The position numbers and the translations under genes are program-made. DNA of 64,000 nucleotides from Staphylococcus hominis subsp. hominis (lineage in GTDB: Bacteria > Bacillota > Bacilli > Staphylococcales > Staphylococcaceae): contig NZ_PPQE01000025.1 of assembly GCF_002901845.1 (NCBI RefSeq), positions 965,860 through 1,029,859 of the forward strand, in the 5' to 3' direction. Shown here piece by piece: positions 41,708 to 52,070 of the stretch (the first letter of the stretch is position 1; each line of letters begins with the position of its first letter). The notes beneath the pieces were generated by a model, which saw only the letters and a list, made by a program, of their open reading frames with translations, made no database searches and was not told the origin of the DNA.

Positions 41708-42799
41708 TTATTTAAGTTGTTTAGAGTTGTACATGTCAGCTAATGGCTTTAATTCATTATAAAATTTATCAAACTCATTTAAATCCATTTGTTGACCACT
41801 ATCACTTAAAGCTACTGATGGATTTGGATGTACTTCTGCCATTACTCCGTCTGCACCCACTGCAAGTGCTGCTTTTGCAGTCGGTAACATAATATCCTTA
41901 CGTCCTGTACTATGTGTAACATCTACCATTACTGGTAAGTGAGTACCTTGTTTTAAGATAGGTACGGCAGAAATATCAAGTGTATTACGAGTAGCTTTTT
42001 CATAAGTACGAATACCACGTTCACATAGAATAATATTTTTATTACCTTGAGAAGCAATGTATTCAGCTGCAAATGTAAATTCCTCAATAGTAGCTGATAA
42101 ACCACGTTTTAATAAGATTGGCTTATTTGTACGTCCAGCTTCTTTAAGTAATTCAAAATTTTGCATATTTCTTGCACCAATTTGGAAGACATCTAAGTAT
42201 TCATCAGCAATTTCGAAATCAGCTGGATTTACAATTTCACTAACAACATTAAGATTGAACTTATCTTTAACATTTTTCAATATTTTAAGCCCTTCAATTC
42301 CTAATCCTTGGAAATCGTATGGTGATGTTCTTGGTTTAAATGCACCGCCTCTAATGAATTTCTCACCTTTGGCTTGTAAATCACGAGCTACTGCATCAAC
42401 TTGTTCTTGAGATTCAACAGAGCATGGACCAAATACAAATGATTTATTTCCATCACCAATAACTCCACCGTTATCAAATTTTACAATTGTATCTTCCGGT
42501 TTTAATTTTCTTGAAACATATAAGTGTTTTTCATTTTCTGATTTTTGTAAATCAGTAGACGCTTTAAAGATTTCTTTAAACAATTGTTTAATTACATTAT
42601 CATTAAATGGTCCGTTATTACGATCCATTAATTCATTAATCATTTCTTTTTCTCGTTGAGGGTCATAAACTTTAGTACCTTGCTTAATTTTTTCTTCTCC
42701 TATTTTTTGAGCTAATTCCCCTCTTTTTGATAATAAGTCTAGAATTTGATTATTAATTGAAATTATCTCTTCCCTGTATTGTTCTAACTTTGTAGACAT
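41708..42799 (-). CDS. aroA: Bifunctional chorismate mutase / DAHP synthase
   Basis: Condenses PEP and erythrose 4-phosphate at the start of aromatic amino-acid synthesis. 363 residues: an N-terminal AroQ-type chorismate mutase domain (about 1-90; [20 protein letters not shown]), which also serves as the allosteric sensor in B. subtilis AroA, and a TIM-barrel DAHP synthase with [26 protein letters not shown] and DVTHSTGR. Some annotations call it aroG. GAGGTGAG precedes the ATG. It lies upstream of ccpA, as in Bacillus, but has its own terminator. Confidence 0.96.
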   Translation of the reverse strand: MSTKLEQYREEIISINNQILDLLSKRGELAQKIGEEKIKQGTKVYDPQREKEMINELMDRNNGPFNDNVIKQLFKEIFKASTDLQKSENEKHLYVSRKLKPEDTIVKFDNGGVIGDGNKSFVFGPCSVESQEQVDAVARDLQAKGEKFIRGGAFKPRTSPYDFQGLGIEGLKILKNVKDKFNLNVVSEIVNPADFEIADEYLDVFQIGARNMQNFELLKEAGRTNKPILLKRGLSATIEEFTFAAEYIASQGNKNIILCERGIRTYEKATRNTLDISAVPILKQGTHLPVMVDVTHSTGRKDIMLPTAKAALAVGADGVMAEVHPNPSVALSDSGQQMDLNEFDKFYNELKPLADMYNSKQLK

Positions 42800-42978
42800 T
42801 CATACTCACCTCAATAAATTTTACTATACTGAATTATATTACTTTAAAGCGGTAAAATAATTGTATTTAGATAATATTCTAACAATTACATTAAAAATGT
42901 TCAACTATAAATCGAATAAATTTTCTAATATTTCTGAATTATTAAAAATAATATAATTAATAATACTATATAAAGAAT

Positions 42979-43014
42979 TAAAAGAGCAATGTAAAATATT
43001 ACACTGCTCTTTTA
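42979..43014 (-). terminator. Terminator of the repeat-protein gene
   Basis: AAAAGAGCA-a-TGTAA pairs with TTACA-c-TGCTCTTTT, seven bases past the stop codon at 43021; T run on the minus strand. Confidence 0.85.
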
Positions 43015-43020
43015 AAAATA

Positions 43021-44910
43021 TTAATCATTAAATGTACGTTTTTCTATTTTACTATTTGCTTTTTCAGCTCTTTGTTGTTGCTTTGGCGTTTTGTTTTTAT
43101 TTTGATTTTTTTGATTCTGATTTTTACGTTTTTGATTATGTTTTTTATTTTTTTGATTTGAATTTGATTGAGATGGTTGATGTTGGTGAGTAATAACTCC
43201 TTTTTCAAATTTAGCATCATGGTGAGTTTGTTTATTTTTTGTTATTTCTTCATCTTTATTAAATGACTTATGATTTTTAGTTATCAAATTAGGCACTTTA
43301 TCATATTTAGAAGATGTTATTGGTGCCTCCTCAAATAATTTTTGAGTATTACTTGCTACATCTTTATTATCTTTTAACTTAGCTTGCTTAGTTCTAGCTG
43401 CCGATGCAATTTTAGAAGCTTGTGATTCATTTTCGCTGTTTTGAGTTTGATGACTTCTTGCTGGATTAGATAATTGATTTATTTCTGATTCATTTTGAAC
43501 TGCACGACGTTGTGCTGCAAGTGCATCTGTTTCTTCTTGTTTTTCATCTTTAGCGATTGCTTCTTTTTTGGCTTCTTGTATTTCTTGCGCTTGTGGTGAT
43601 TCGTCTGCTAAATTACTTGATGTTTCTGATTGAATTGCTCGACGTTGTGCTGTAAGTGCATCTGTTTCTTCTTGTTTTTCATCTTTAGCAATTGCTTCTT
43701 TTTTGGCTTTTTGTATTTCTTGCGCTTGTGGCGATTCGTCTGCTAAGTTAGTTGACAACTCATCTTTAATAGCATTTTGTTGTGCTACAATTTCTTCTGC
43801 ACTATTATGTTCATTATTAAAATAATTATTTTCTTTTACTGTAGTTTCAGCTTTAGCTTCTTGTATTTCTTTTGCTAATGGTGATTCATCTGCTAAATGA
43901 TTTGATGTTTCTGATTGAATTGCTCGACGTTGTGCTGCAAGCTCATCGGAAGAAATACTTGTATTTTTTCTATTTTTTAAGTCTTCAATTTTATGTCTTA
44001 CATTATCAATTGTTTCTTCTGTTTGTTGTTTAATACTATAATAATTATCTTTAACTTCTTGTTCTTTTGCTTTTAAATCCTCAATTTTTTGGTTTGCTTT
44101 ATTTTTAGTTAAAAGTCCAATAGTTGAGCCAATGATTGCACCAGTAATAAAGCTAACAATAAAATGTTTACGAGACTTAAATCTCGGATCGTTATAATAA
44201 GTTTTATAATCAATCTCTTGATTAGTATCACTAGCAGCTTGATTTGAGAATTTTGGATGATTATAACTCTCATAGTCATCACGATTATAATGTGGTGTAT
44301 TAACAAAGTTGTTTTGATCTAGTTGATTTACACCATGACCGTGTAAGTCATTACCTGAGTTATTTGTCTCAAATGCATCTCTATCGTAATGTTTTGTCGC
44401 ATTTGTATGCACATCACCATTAGGTTGATTTACGCCACGACCATGTAAGTCATTACCTGAGTTATTTGTCTCAAATGCATCTCTATCGTAATGTTTTGTC
44501 GCATTTGTGTACACATCACCATTAGGTTGATTTACGCCACGACCATGTAAGTCATTACCTGAGTTATTTGTTTCAAATGCATCTCTATCGTAATGTTTTG
44601 TCGCATTACTTTGCGCTACGTCCTCTTGTTGATTCGCACCTCTACCATGTAAATCATTACCAGTGTTGTTCGTTTCAAATGCATCTCTATCGTAGTGTTT
44701 TGTTGCATTACTTTGCGCTACGTCCTCTTGTTGATTCGCACCTCTACCATGTAAATCATTACCAGTGTTGTTCGTTTCAAATGTATCTCTATCATAGTGT
44801 TTTGTCGCACTACTTTGCGCTACGTCTTCTTGTTGATTCGCACCTCTACCATGTAAATCATTGCTAGTGTTGTTCGTCTCAAATGAGTCACGATTATATT
44901 TCTTACTCAT
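43021..44910 (-). CDS. Tandem-repeat, YtxH-like membrane-anchored protein
   Basis: 629 residues from ATG 44910 (MSKKYNRDSFETNNTSNDLH), eight bases after AGGAGG; the 19-codon upstream extension overlaps a hairpin and is not conserved. Residues 1-206 are six copies of a polar 34-residue repeat with core YDRDAFETNNSGNDLHGRG. One transmembrane helix of YtxH type follows (about 251-270, FIVSFITGAIIGSTIGLLT), then coiled coil, then about four copies of a 45-residue repeat (AQRRAIQSETSSNLADESPQ), and a very basic Q/N/K tail. S. aureus has a syntenic protein described as caldesmon-like and SigB-dependent. Function unknown. Confidence 0.85.
   Translation of the reverse strand: MSKKYNRDSFETNNTSNDLHGRGANQQEDVAQSSATKHYDRDTFETNNTGNDLHGRGANQQEDVAQSNATKHYDRDAFETNNTGNDLHGRGANQQEDVAQSNATKHYDRDAFETNNSGNDLHGRGVNQPNGDVYTNATKHYDRDAFETNNSGNDLHGRGVNQPNGDVHTNATKHYDRDAFETNNSGNDLHGHGVNQLDQNNFVNTPHYNRDDYESYNHPKFSNQAASDTNQEIDYKTYYNDPRFKSRKHFIVSFITGAIIGSTIGLLTKNKANQKIEDLKAKEQEVKDNYYSIKQQTEETIDNVRHKIEDLKNRKNTSISSDELAAQRRAIQSETSNHLADESPLAKEIQEAKAETTVKENNYFNNEHNSAEEIVAQQNAIKDELSTNLADESPQAQEIQKAKKEAIAKDEKQEETDALTAQRRAIQSETSSNLADESPQAQEIQEAKKEAIAKDEKQEETDALAAQRRAVQNESEINQLSNPARSHQTQNSENESQASKIASAARTKQAKLKDNKDVASNTQKLFEEAPITSSKYDKVPNLITKNHKSFNKDEEITKNKQTHHDAKFEKGVITHQHQPSQSNSNQKNKKHNQKRKNQNQKNQNKNKTPKQQQRAEKANSKIEKRTFND
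43505..43960 (-). repeat. Tandem repeat encoding the 45-residue units
   Basis: The GTTGTGC landmark recurs at 43509, 43644, 43779 and 43929, giving periods of 135, 135 and 150 bases. The first two copies are nearly identical. All are inside the repeat-protein gene. Confidence 0.85.
44293..44904 (-). repeat. Six tandem 102-bp repeats encoding 34-residue units
   Basis: The repeated frame shows only a few substitutions, falling into two subtypes (ANQQEDVAQSNAT and VNQPNGDVHTNAT endings) with a worn last copy. High DNA identity between neighbours suggests recent unit gain and probable length variation between strains. Confidence 0.9.
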
Positions 44911-44928
44911 ATTTATTCCTCCTATAAG

Positions 44929-44969
44929 AAATGCACTTAAACAAGTAAAAACCTCATTTAAGTGCATTT
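44929..44969 (-). promoter_or_regulatory. Intercistronic hairpin between the DUF948 and repeat-protein genes
   Basis: AAATGCACTTAAA (44929-44941) and TTTAAGTGCATTT (44957-44969) form a perfect 13-bp stem. There is no real T run after it, and the ribosome site of the repeat-protein gene follows within a few bases. It may be a partial terminator, a processing signal or a translation control element. Confidence 0.6.
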
Positions 44970-44981
44970 GATTGAATCATA

Positions 44982-45479
44982 TTAAAAGTTTTTCTCAACG
45001 TTTGTAGTGTAATTTTGATTTGCATCATTAGCTACAGAGTTAGCTCTGTAGTTTGCACTTCCTCTACGATAGTGTCTATTTTGCCATTTGTCAGCAATTT
45101 CCATTGCAACATTTGACCATTGAACTACTTGAGAAATTTTATCTTCATTTTGAGAAATATTATGTGTGATTGAGTTAGTTACACGATCAACTGAGCTATT
45201 TAAAGTTTGAACTGAGTCGCCAATACCTTTAACACCATCAACAACAGAGTTTAAACGTTCAACTTTACCTTGAATGTCTTCAGTTAAGCGATTAGCTTTA
45301 TGAAGTAAATCAGTAGTTTCACGAGTAATACCTTGAACTTGACCTTCAACACCATCAAGTGTTTTAGCCACATGATCTAAATTTTTCTTAACTGAAATTA
45401 AAACTACGACAATTCCAATACATAAAATTAAAAATGCGATTGCAGCAATAATTCCAGCAATTGGTAAAATCCAATGCAT
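44982..45479 (-). CDS. DUF948 membrane protein (YtxG-like general stress protein)
   Basis: 165 residues. A strong N-terminal transmembrane helix (about 3-30, WILPIAGIIAAIAFLILCI) is followed by an amphipathic coiled-coil region with regular heptads (DHVAKTLDGVEGQVQGITRE) and a polar tail. B. subtilis YtxG is a SigB-controlled stress protein of this family. GGAGGCG precedes the ATG. It is first in a two-gene unit with the repeat protein and has a SigB-type promoter 45 bases upstream. Molecular function unknown. Confidence 0.9.
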   Translation of the reverse strand: MHWILPIAGIIAAIAFLILCIGIVVVLISVKKNLDHVAKTLDGVEGQVQGITRETTDLLHKANRLTEDIQGKVERLNSVVDGVKGIGDSVQTLNSSVDRVTNSITHNISQNEDKISQVVQWSNVAMEIADKWQNRHYRRGSANYRANSVANDANQNYTTNVEKNF

Positions 45480-45528
45480 AAAAAACGCCTCCTAAATATT
45501 CTTTTAAAATAAAAGTCATTAATTATAA

Positions 45529-45553
45529 ATACCCATAATAATTATATATAAAC
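45529..45553 (-). promoter_or_regulatory. SigB-type promoter
   Basis: On the minus strand GTTTAT (45553-45548), a 13-base spacer and GGGTAT (45534-45529) match the SigB consensus GTTTAA-N12-15-GGGTAT with one difference. It lies about 50 bases before the DUF948 start codon. Confidence 0.82.
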
Positions 45554-45556
45554 ATA

Positions 45557-46870
45557 TTAGAATTCTTTTGACATACCAATTTTTTCTTCATAAGCACGTT
45601 GAATTTTTTGAATATCTCCGGCGCCCATAAATAGAATAACAGCATTATCAAATTTTTCTAATACATCAATACTATTTTCATCGATTAACGCAGATCCGTC
45701 AATACGATTTATTAAATCTTGGATAGTTAATTCTCCAGTATTTTCACGTATTGAACCAAAAATTTCACATAAAAATACGTGGTCTGCTTTACTTAATGCA
45801 TCAGCAAATTCATCTAAGAAAGCTTGAGTTCTTGAAAACGTATGAGGTTGGAATACTGCAACGACATCTTTATTTGGATATTTTTTTCGTGCTGTTTCAA
45901 TTGTAGCACTAATTTCTCTTGGATGGTGAGCATAATCGTCTACTAATACTTGTTTTGAAACAAAAGTTTCATTAAAGCGACGTTTTACACCACCAAATGT
46001 TTCTAAAGCTTCTTTAATATTATTAACATCCATTTTTTCAAGATAACTAATTGTAATGACTGCTAAGGCATTTTGAACATTATGATTACCATATTGTGGT
46101 GTTAAAAATTGATCATAGTATTCTCCATTAATATACACATCAAACTGAGTACCATTTTCAGTTATTTGTATATTATCTGCATATACATCATCGTTTTTAC
46201 TAAGACCATAATAATAAATAGGTACATCTGCTTTTAAATTTCTTAAATGTTCATCATCTCCCCAAGCAATAATAGCTTTTTTTACATTATTTGCCATTTC
46301 TTGGAAAGCACTAGCAACATCGTCGATATTTTTAAAATAATCAGGATGGTCATAATCAATATTTGTCATAATTGCATAATCTGGGTGATAGCTTAAAAAG
46401 TGACGTCTATATTCACACGCTTCAAATGCAAAATAATCACTACCTGGTAAACCCATTCCTGTACCATCACCAATTAAGAATGATGTTTTCTTGTCTCCAT
46501 TCATAACGTGAGATAATAAACCAGTTGTAGACGTTTTACCATGAGCACCTGTAACTGCTACCGATGTATATTGATTAATGACTTGACCAAGAAAATCATG
46601 ATATCTAATCACATCCAACTTTAATTCATGTGCTCTAACAATTTCTTCATGTGTATCAGGAAATGCATTACCTTGAATAACTACCATTCCTTCATGTATA
46701 TTATCTACACTAAATGGTAAAATTTTAATCCCTTTATTTTTAAGTGCTCCTTCTGTAAATACATATTTTTCAATATCTGAACCTTGAACTTCATGTCCTA
46801 AATCGTGCATAATTTGTGCTAATGAACTCATTCCTGCACCCTTAATTCCGACAAAATGATAATGCGTCAT
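45557..46870 (-). CDS. murC: UDP-N-acetylmuramate-L-alanine ligase
   Basis: Adds L-alanine to UDP-MurNAc, the first amino acid of the wall stem peptide. I take the second ATG (46870; [20 protein letters not shown]), giving the usual 437 residues; the first ATG is only four bases from AAAGGAG. The Mur ligase ATP loop [10 protein letters not shown] is at 108-117, with the central [10 protein letters not shown] and [10 protein letters not shown] further on. It follows sftA by 15 bases and is probably co-transcribed with it. Confidence 0.97.
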   Translation of the reverse strand: MTHYHFVGIKGAGMSSLAQIMHDLGHEVQGSDIEKYVFTEGALKNKGIKILPFSVDNIHEGMVVIQGNAFPDTHEEIVRAHELKLDVIRYHDFLGQVINQYTSVAVTGAHGKTSTTGLLSHVMNGDKKTSFLIGDGTGMGLPGSDYFAFEACEYRRHFLSYHPDYAIMTNIDYDHPDYFKNIDDVASAFQEMANNVKKAIIAWGDDEHLRNLKADVPIYYYGLSKNDDVYADNIQITENGTQFDVYINGEYYDQFLTPQYGNHNVQNALAVITISYLEKMDVNNIKEALETFGGVKRRFNETFVSKQVLVDDYAHHPREISATIETARKKYPNKDVVAVFQPHTFSRTQAFLDEFADALSKADHVFLCEIFGSIRENTGELTIQDLINRIDGSALIDENSIDVLEKFDNAVILFMGAGDIQKIQRAYEEKIGMSKEF

Positions 46871-46891
46871 ATCCATAAAACTCCTTTAAAA

Positions 46892-49800
46892 TTAATCTTT
46901 CTTTAAATCTGCCTCAGTAATAAATACATCTCTTGGTTTAGAGCCGTTTGCTCCAGATATATAATCTAGTTGTTCTAATTGATCGACGATTCTTGCTGCA
47001 CGATTATAACCAATTTGGAAATGTCGTTGGATTAATGAAGTAGATATATGTCCTTCTTTGACCATAAAACTACAAACATCATCAAATAATTCATCCCGTG
47101 CTTGAGTTTGAGTCTTTTTCAATAATTCTTTTTCTTCAAATAAATATTCTGGTTCTCTTTGCGCTTTGATGAAATCAACGACATCATCAATTTCTTCATC
47201 AGAGACAAATGTACCTTGTACACGTATAGGTTTATTCATACCACTACCTAAATATAGCATATCACCATACCCTAATAGTCTTTCAGCGCCTCCACTATCA
47301 ATAATAGTTCTAGAATCCACGCTTGAAGACACCATAAATGCAATACGGGTTGGTATATTAGCTTTAATAAGTCCAGTAATAACATTAACTGAAGGTCTTT
47401 GTGTTGCTACTAACATATGAATTCCACATGCTCTCGCTTTTTGAGCAATTCTAGCAATAGATTGTTCTACCTCTTGTGGAGCCATCATCATTAAATCTGC
47501 TAATTCATCAATAACAATGACTATTTTAGGCATACGTTGTTCGTAAGACGCTTTTTTATTAAAAGCAGTAATATTACGTACGTGATATTTTGCAAACAGT
47601 TTATAACGTCTTTCCATCTCTTCAACAGCCCACTTTAAACTTTGAGTAGCTGCTTTAACATCTGTAATAACTGGTGAAACAAGATGTGGTAAGTCATTAT
47701 ATGGCGCTAATTCAACCATTTTTGGATCAATCAATAATAATCTCAATTCTTCTGGATGATTTTTATATAATAATGACATTAATATACTGTTAATACATAC
47801 AGATTTACCTGAACCTGTCGCTCCAGCTATTAAAGCATGAGGCGTTTTAGCAATATCCATTAATAATGGCTCGTTATTAATCCGATTCCCCATAGCCACT
47901 GTTAATTTAGATTCCGTATTTTTAAACTTAGGTGATTCTAAGATTGATTTTAAACTTACTTTTGAAGAATTTTGGTTTGGTACTTCAATACCTACTAAGC
48001 TTGTACCTGGAATAGGTGCTTCAATTCTTATATCTTTAGCGGCCAATGCCATCTTTAAATCATCTTGCAAAGCAGTAATTCTCGAAACTTTCACACCTTT
48101 TTCAACAGCTAACTCAAATCGTGTTACACTTGGACCTACAGTCACATTTTGAACTTCTGCAGGAACATTAAAGTAATAAAACGCATCATTTAATTCTTGT
48201 TTTTTCTCTTCAATCCATGAGTTATCAATTTGATGAATTTCCGGATCTTCTAATAATTCAAGACTTGGTAATTTAATATTAGGGCCTTTTCTAATCGTAG
48301 CTTTACTTTCGTGTTGTTCGTTTTCATCTTGCTCTTCATTCTGAGTATTTAATGTCATAGATATGGCTTGTGTATTTTCATTTTGTACATTTGAAAGTTC
48401 ACTCGTTTCATCTTCTTGATTATCTTGAAGTGATTGTTCATTAATATTCTTTTTAATATGCTCTTCATGATTATTAGTCGCTTTTACTGATGGACTTGAA
48501 CTTGGTATACTAACTGATTTACGTTCCAATTTTGTTTCTGGTTTTAATTCTGGAACGGTAACTTTATTAGATTTTTTGAATTTTTTAGCATCCATCAAAC
48601 GCTTCTTGTCAGATGGCGTCATCACAACGTTAAAAGGTTTACTACCCGGAATGATTGAAGATTTAATAGATGATGAAACATCCTCATTTTCAACGATTTG
48701 TTTGTCATCATCTTCTAATTTTTCCCCTTCAGTGTTAGATGATGAGTCATGAACTGAATCATTGTTATGTTCAACTTGTTCAGAAGCATACTCAGTATCT
48801 GTTTCAATTGCATTATCAATTGAATGGTCAATGTCATCATCGTTATGATTTGATTGTTTAGTTATATCTTCATTCGAAGAAACGTTCATCTCATGATACT
48901 TTGCTTCCTCTACTTTTTCTTTTGAAGTATAATTATCTTCTTGCAATTTATTAACTTTACTTAAATGAGCATCTTCATTTTTATTAAAATGATGATGTTT
49001 ATCTTTAGTTGAATGTATAGGTGCTACGTTAAGATTATCTTCTGACAATTGATCATCATTATGTTCGTCTGTAGATGTCGTATCATTAACTTCTCGTATT
49101 TCTACATCTTTATCATTAACAGTTTGAATATTTGGGACAGATTTCAAATCAATTTCTTCATATTGATACTGCTCGTCATCGTCATCATAATTAGACGTAT
49201 TTGAATCAGTTTGAGTCCTTTCATCAATCACATGATTATCCGTAGTATTCTCATTTGTGTCTTCCATTTTATCAGTACTATCTTCTGTATGTGTCGTTCT
49301 CTCTTCATCATTATTTTCTTCATGATCTAGAGAACTCTCTCCAGTGTACTGCTTAGCTTGATTTGCATACATTTCATCAATGACTTTTTGGATTTCGTTA
49401 TCACTATCCGATGATTGTTGACGCTTATTCTGTAAAGCTTCTTTAAATTTACGTTTTTGTTGTGCTTTTTTTTCTCTTTCACGTCTAATTTCTTCTACTA
49501 TTTGTGACGCATAAATATTCTCAATATTCACCGTATTATCTTTTTGAGAAAAATTAGGAACTTTACTTTTTGAAGATGTAGTTTCATAAATATTAGAATT
49601 TTGATCATTAATAATTGAAACATCAGTATCTTCATACTTAGTTTGATTCAACGGTTCATTTTTAGACTTGCTTATATTTGTTTTTACATCATTATCAGAT
49701 ACTCGTTGTGCTGTTTGATCTTGTGTTGAATTATTTTTATCGTCATTATGATTATCATCATTTTCATTCTCTTTTAATGGAGGGATAACACCATTTTCAA

Positions 49801-50449
49801 TTGGTCGGCGTTTTTTTGTACCAAATACTGCAGATGGTACTTCTGAAGTTCTAAAGCTTGAATGGTGATATGTAGAATTCGATGTCGTTTTATAGTTTGA
49901 TTTAAAACGCTCCGATTGTAATTTCACATGAGAATGATTATTTGTATACTTATGATATTGAGAAGTCGTTTTTCTATTATTGTTTTCATTTAATTGTGCA
50001 CTATTCAACGACTTATTACGTTTATTAGAAGGTCTTTCTTTAATTGAAGGCACTCCAGTATCATCATGATTTGTATACTGTCTTCTTCTGCGTCTTCGAG
50101 TATCTGTTGCACTATCATAAGTTTGAGGATAGTCATTATTATCTATTTCATCATAACTATAAGCGTCATAACCAAATTCTTTATCACTTTTAGATGATTT
50201 CTGCGACATATATTCATCTTCATCAACTTCTCTGTAAACCGCTTCATCATATGTTTCAGCATCTTGCCCTAAATCAATAGGAAAACGAAATTTTCCACGC
50301 GGACGATCATAGATATCATCATTTTCAGGAAGTAAGGTATGCTCACCATTCTTTTGTGTTTCTGAGTTATGTCGACGTTTATTTTTTCGTCTTAGTAATT
50401 CTTCATCAGAATGTTTATCATTGCCAAATAATTCATCAAACCAACTCAT
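46892..50449 (-). CDS. sftA: Soluble DNA translocase of the FtsK/SpoIIIE family (SftA-like)
   Basis: 1185 residues. There are no N-terminal membrane helices; instead about 700 residues are low-complexity and acidic, rich in D, E, N, S and T, likely disordered. The C-terminal motor is complete: Walker A GATGSGKS near residue 875, Walker B IVIVIDELADLMM near 980, and a winged-helix gamma domain at the end (FQIGYNRAARIVDQLEQL) for oriented DNA loading. Lack of membrane anchors and position beside murC and ytpR match B. subtilis SftA, which clears chromosome DNA from the closing septum. Confidence 0.93.
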   Translation of the reverse strand: MSWFDELFGNDKHSDEELLRRKNKRRHNSETQKNGEHTLLPENDDIYDRPRGKFRFPIDLGQDAETYDEAVYREVDEDEYMSQKSSKSDKEFGYDAYSYDEIDNNDYPQTYDSATDTRRRRRRQYTNHDDTGVPSIKERPSNKRNKSLNSAQLNENNNRKTTSQYHKYTNNHSHVKLQSERFKSNYKTTSNSTYHHSSFRTSEVPSAVFGTKKRRPIENGVIPPLKENENDDNHNDDKNNSTQDQTAQRVSDNDVKTNISKSKNEPLNQTKYEDTDVSIINDQNSNIYETTSSKSKVPNFSQKDNTVNIENIYASQIVEEIRREREKKAQQKRKFKEALQNKRQQSSDSDNEIQKVIDEMYANQAKQYTGESSLDHEENNDEERTTHTEDSTDKMEDTNENTTDNHVIDERTQTDSNTSNYDDDDEQYQYEEIDLKSVPNIQTVNDKDVEIREVNDTTSTDEHNDDQLSEDNLNVAPIHSTKDKHHHFNKNEDAHLSKVNKLQEDNYTSKEKVEEAKYHEMNVSSNEDITKQSNHNDDDIDHSIDNAIETDTEYASEQVEHNNDSVHDSSSNTEGEKLEDDDKQIVENEDVSSSIKSSIIPGSKPFNVVMTPSDKKRLMDAKKFKKSNKVTVPELKPETKLERKSVSIPSSSPSVKATNNHEEHIKKNINEQSLQDNQEDETSELSNVQNENTQAISMTLNTQNEEQDENEQHESKATIRKGPNIKLPSLELLEDPEIHQIDNSWIEEKKQELNDAFYYFNVPAEVQNVTVGPSVTRFELAVEKGVKVSRITALQDDLKMALAAKDIRIEAPIPGTSLVGIEVPNQNSSKVSLKSILESPKFKNTESKLTVAMGNRINNEPLLMDIAKTPHALIAGATGSGKSVCINSILMSLLYKNHPEELRLLLIDPKMVELAPYNDLPHLVSPVITDVKAATQSLKWAVEEMERRYKLFAKYHVRNITAFNKKASYEQRMPKIVIVIDELADLMMMAPQEVEQSIARIAQKARACGIHMLVATQRPSVNVITGLIKANIPTRIAFMVSSSVDSRTIIDSGGAERLLGYGDMLYLGSGMNKPIRVQGTFVSDEEIDDVVDFIKAQREPEYLFEEKELLKKTQTQARDELFDDVCSFMVKEGHISTSLIQRHFQIGYNRAARIVDQLEQLDYISGANGSKPRDVFITEADLKKD

Positions 50450-50473
50450 ACATCCACATCCTTCCTAGTTTTT

Positions 50474-51070
50474 TTAATCAAAAAATGCATTGCCTACTTT
50501 ATAATCATCAGACAATACCATGATTCCTTTTTCTTGAGGTGCATTAGGCAAGTTCAATTCTCTCATTGAACAAATCATACCACTTGATGCCACACCACGT
50601 AATTCAGCATCTTTAATTACCATGCCACTTGGCATAACTGCACCAACTTTAGCTACGACAACTTTTTGACCTGCTTCTACATTTGGCGCACCGCACACGA
50701 TTTGTAGTTTTTCACTACTAACATCAACTTTCAAAATACTTAATTTATCTGCATTAGGATGCTTTTCTTTAGTTTCTACATAGCCTACAACAAATTTAGG
50801 TGATAAATCCGCTTCAAGTTGATAATCAAAACCTGCATTTGTAATTGATTGCTGTATAGCTTCTACAAGCGTTTCATTTAATTTAATATGACCATTACTA
50901 TTAACTGAATATACTTTTGAAAAATCGAAAATATTAAATCCAACAATTTGATTTTCATGTTTAATAGCAACCACATTATTTTTTATTTCATATTCAAAAG
51001 GCCCATCTGTTGGTTCAATTTGTAAAAATGCAACGTCCCCTACGCCTTCTTTATTATAAAATAAATTCAT
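50474..51070 (-). CDS. ytpR: YtpR-type tRNA-binding (OB-fold) protein
   Basis: 198 residues: a unique N-terminal half (1-90) and a C-terminal EMAP-II/tRNA-binding OB domain (about 92-195) with KVDVSSEKLQIVCGAPNVEA and KDAELRGVASSGMICSMREL, as in the N-terminus of PheT. Stand-alone copies may bind tRNA or act as chaperones; the exact role is not known. AAAGGAG precedes the ATG. Between ytpQ and sftA with short gaps, the same order as in Bacillus. Confidence 0.93.
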   Translation of the reverse strand: MNLFYNKEGVGDVAFLQIEPTDGPFEYEIKNNVVAIKHENQIVGFNIFDFSKVYSVNSNGHIKLNETLVEAIQQSITNAGFDYQLEADLSPKFVVGYVETKEKHPNADKLSILKVDVSSEKLQIVCGAPNVEAGQKVVVAKVGAVMPSGMVIKDAELRGVASSGMICSMRELNLPNAPQEKGIMVLSDDYKVGNAFFD

Positions 51071-51098
51071 TTAAATTCTCCTTTTGACGTATTATTAG

Positions 51099-51953
51099 TT
51101 ATTTTTTATTAAATTTTTTACGATTAGCTTCTAAACGTTGAATAACGTTTGGATCTCTTTTTTGCTTATTATTTTTTCCTAAAATAAAAATCGGCTCTAA
51201 ATGTTCTTTTTTATAACCAAATGAAAGTGACGTTATAGGTACAAGTCCCTTAGTAAAAAATTCCATCGTCAAGTGTGCCATAACGTCATAGCCTGTTTTA
51301 TTGCGTATATCAGCAATAATTAATACATCTTGATGAGGAACAGCGACTAACATTTCACCTTCACATTGAGCTTCAATTTCATTTAAAAATTTTGTATTTA
51401 AAATACGACTCGCATCATATCCGTCATTTGAATTGATAAAATAAAAAATATTTCCTTTTACTTCATCTGTTTTATATTTATTCTCAAGTTTACGTATATT
51501 AAACAACGACATTTCTTTAATTTGTTGTGAAGTTAAACCTAGTGTTTTTAACATACTTTCATCAATTAATCGGTACGATTTTCCTAAATCAAGTGCATAA
51601 TAAATATTAGTTTCTGCAGTATGTTCTTCAATAACAAATTGATGACCTTCTTTAGTTTTTTTATCAAAACTAGTTGATCTTATTACAGGCATAACTTGAA
51701 TATCTTTCACTTTAGATAGACCATTATCATCCATTTGCGCAATGGCCTCTTCAACATAATAGATAATTTCATCAATGATTTTCTCTTTTTGTTCTTCATA
51801 CTTTGCTACAATTGCATTAAGCTTGATAGTTACGCCTTTAAAATTATCTCGTCTATATATACGTAATGTTTCTTCTTCACGATCAAACTTAAAATCAACG
51901 TCTAAATGCTTTAAACGTTGTTTTAATGTATCTCTCATTTGAAAGACGTTCAT
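51099..51953 (-). CDS. ytpQ: DUF1444 protein (YtpQ family)
   Basis: 284 residues, soluble, matching the DUF1444/YtpQ family by context and length. No catalytic motif can be read. It is followed by ytpR after 28 bases and has AGGAG before its ATG. A 117-base gap with no clear terminator separates it from the thioredoxin-like gene upstream. The ytp cluster order (ytpP-ytpQ-ytpR-ytpS) is conserved in Bacillales, but the function is unassigned. Confidence 0.87.
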   Translation of the reverse strand: MNVFQMRDTLKQRLKHLDVDFKFDREEETLRIYRRDNFKGVTIKLNAIVAKYEEQKEKIIDEIIYYVEEAIAQMDDNGLSKVKDIQVMPVIRSTSFDKKTKEGHQFVIEEHTAETNIYYALDLGKSYRLIDESMLKTLGLTSQQIKEMSLFNIRKLENKYKTDEVKGNIFYFINSNDGYDASRILNTKFLNEIEAQCEGEMLVAVPHQDVLIIADIRNKTGYDVMAHLTMEFFTKGLVPITSLSFGYKKEHLEPIFILGKNNKQKRDPNVIQRLEANRKKFNKK

Positions 51954-52070
51954 ATTAAAACACTCCTATTTTCGCACCTTACAATATTTTACAATAAAAA
52001 GAGCTTCAATTACAGAAAAATTAGGCTATTCTTTCATATAGATAAGAAAATTTAAGTCCTAATTACTCAT

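Noticed and set aside
44568..44867. Plus-strand ORF with its own repeats
   Set aside because: It is the antisense image of the 102-bp repeats of the minus-strand gene; no start signals.
43021..44910. CRISPR-like array from regular repeats
   Set aside because: Repeats are direct, contiguous and in one open frame, with no unique spacers and no cas genes.
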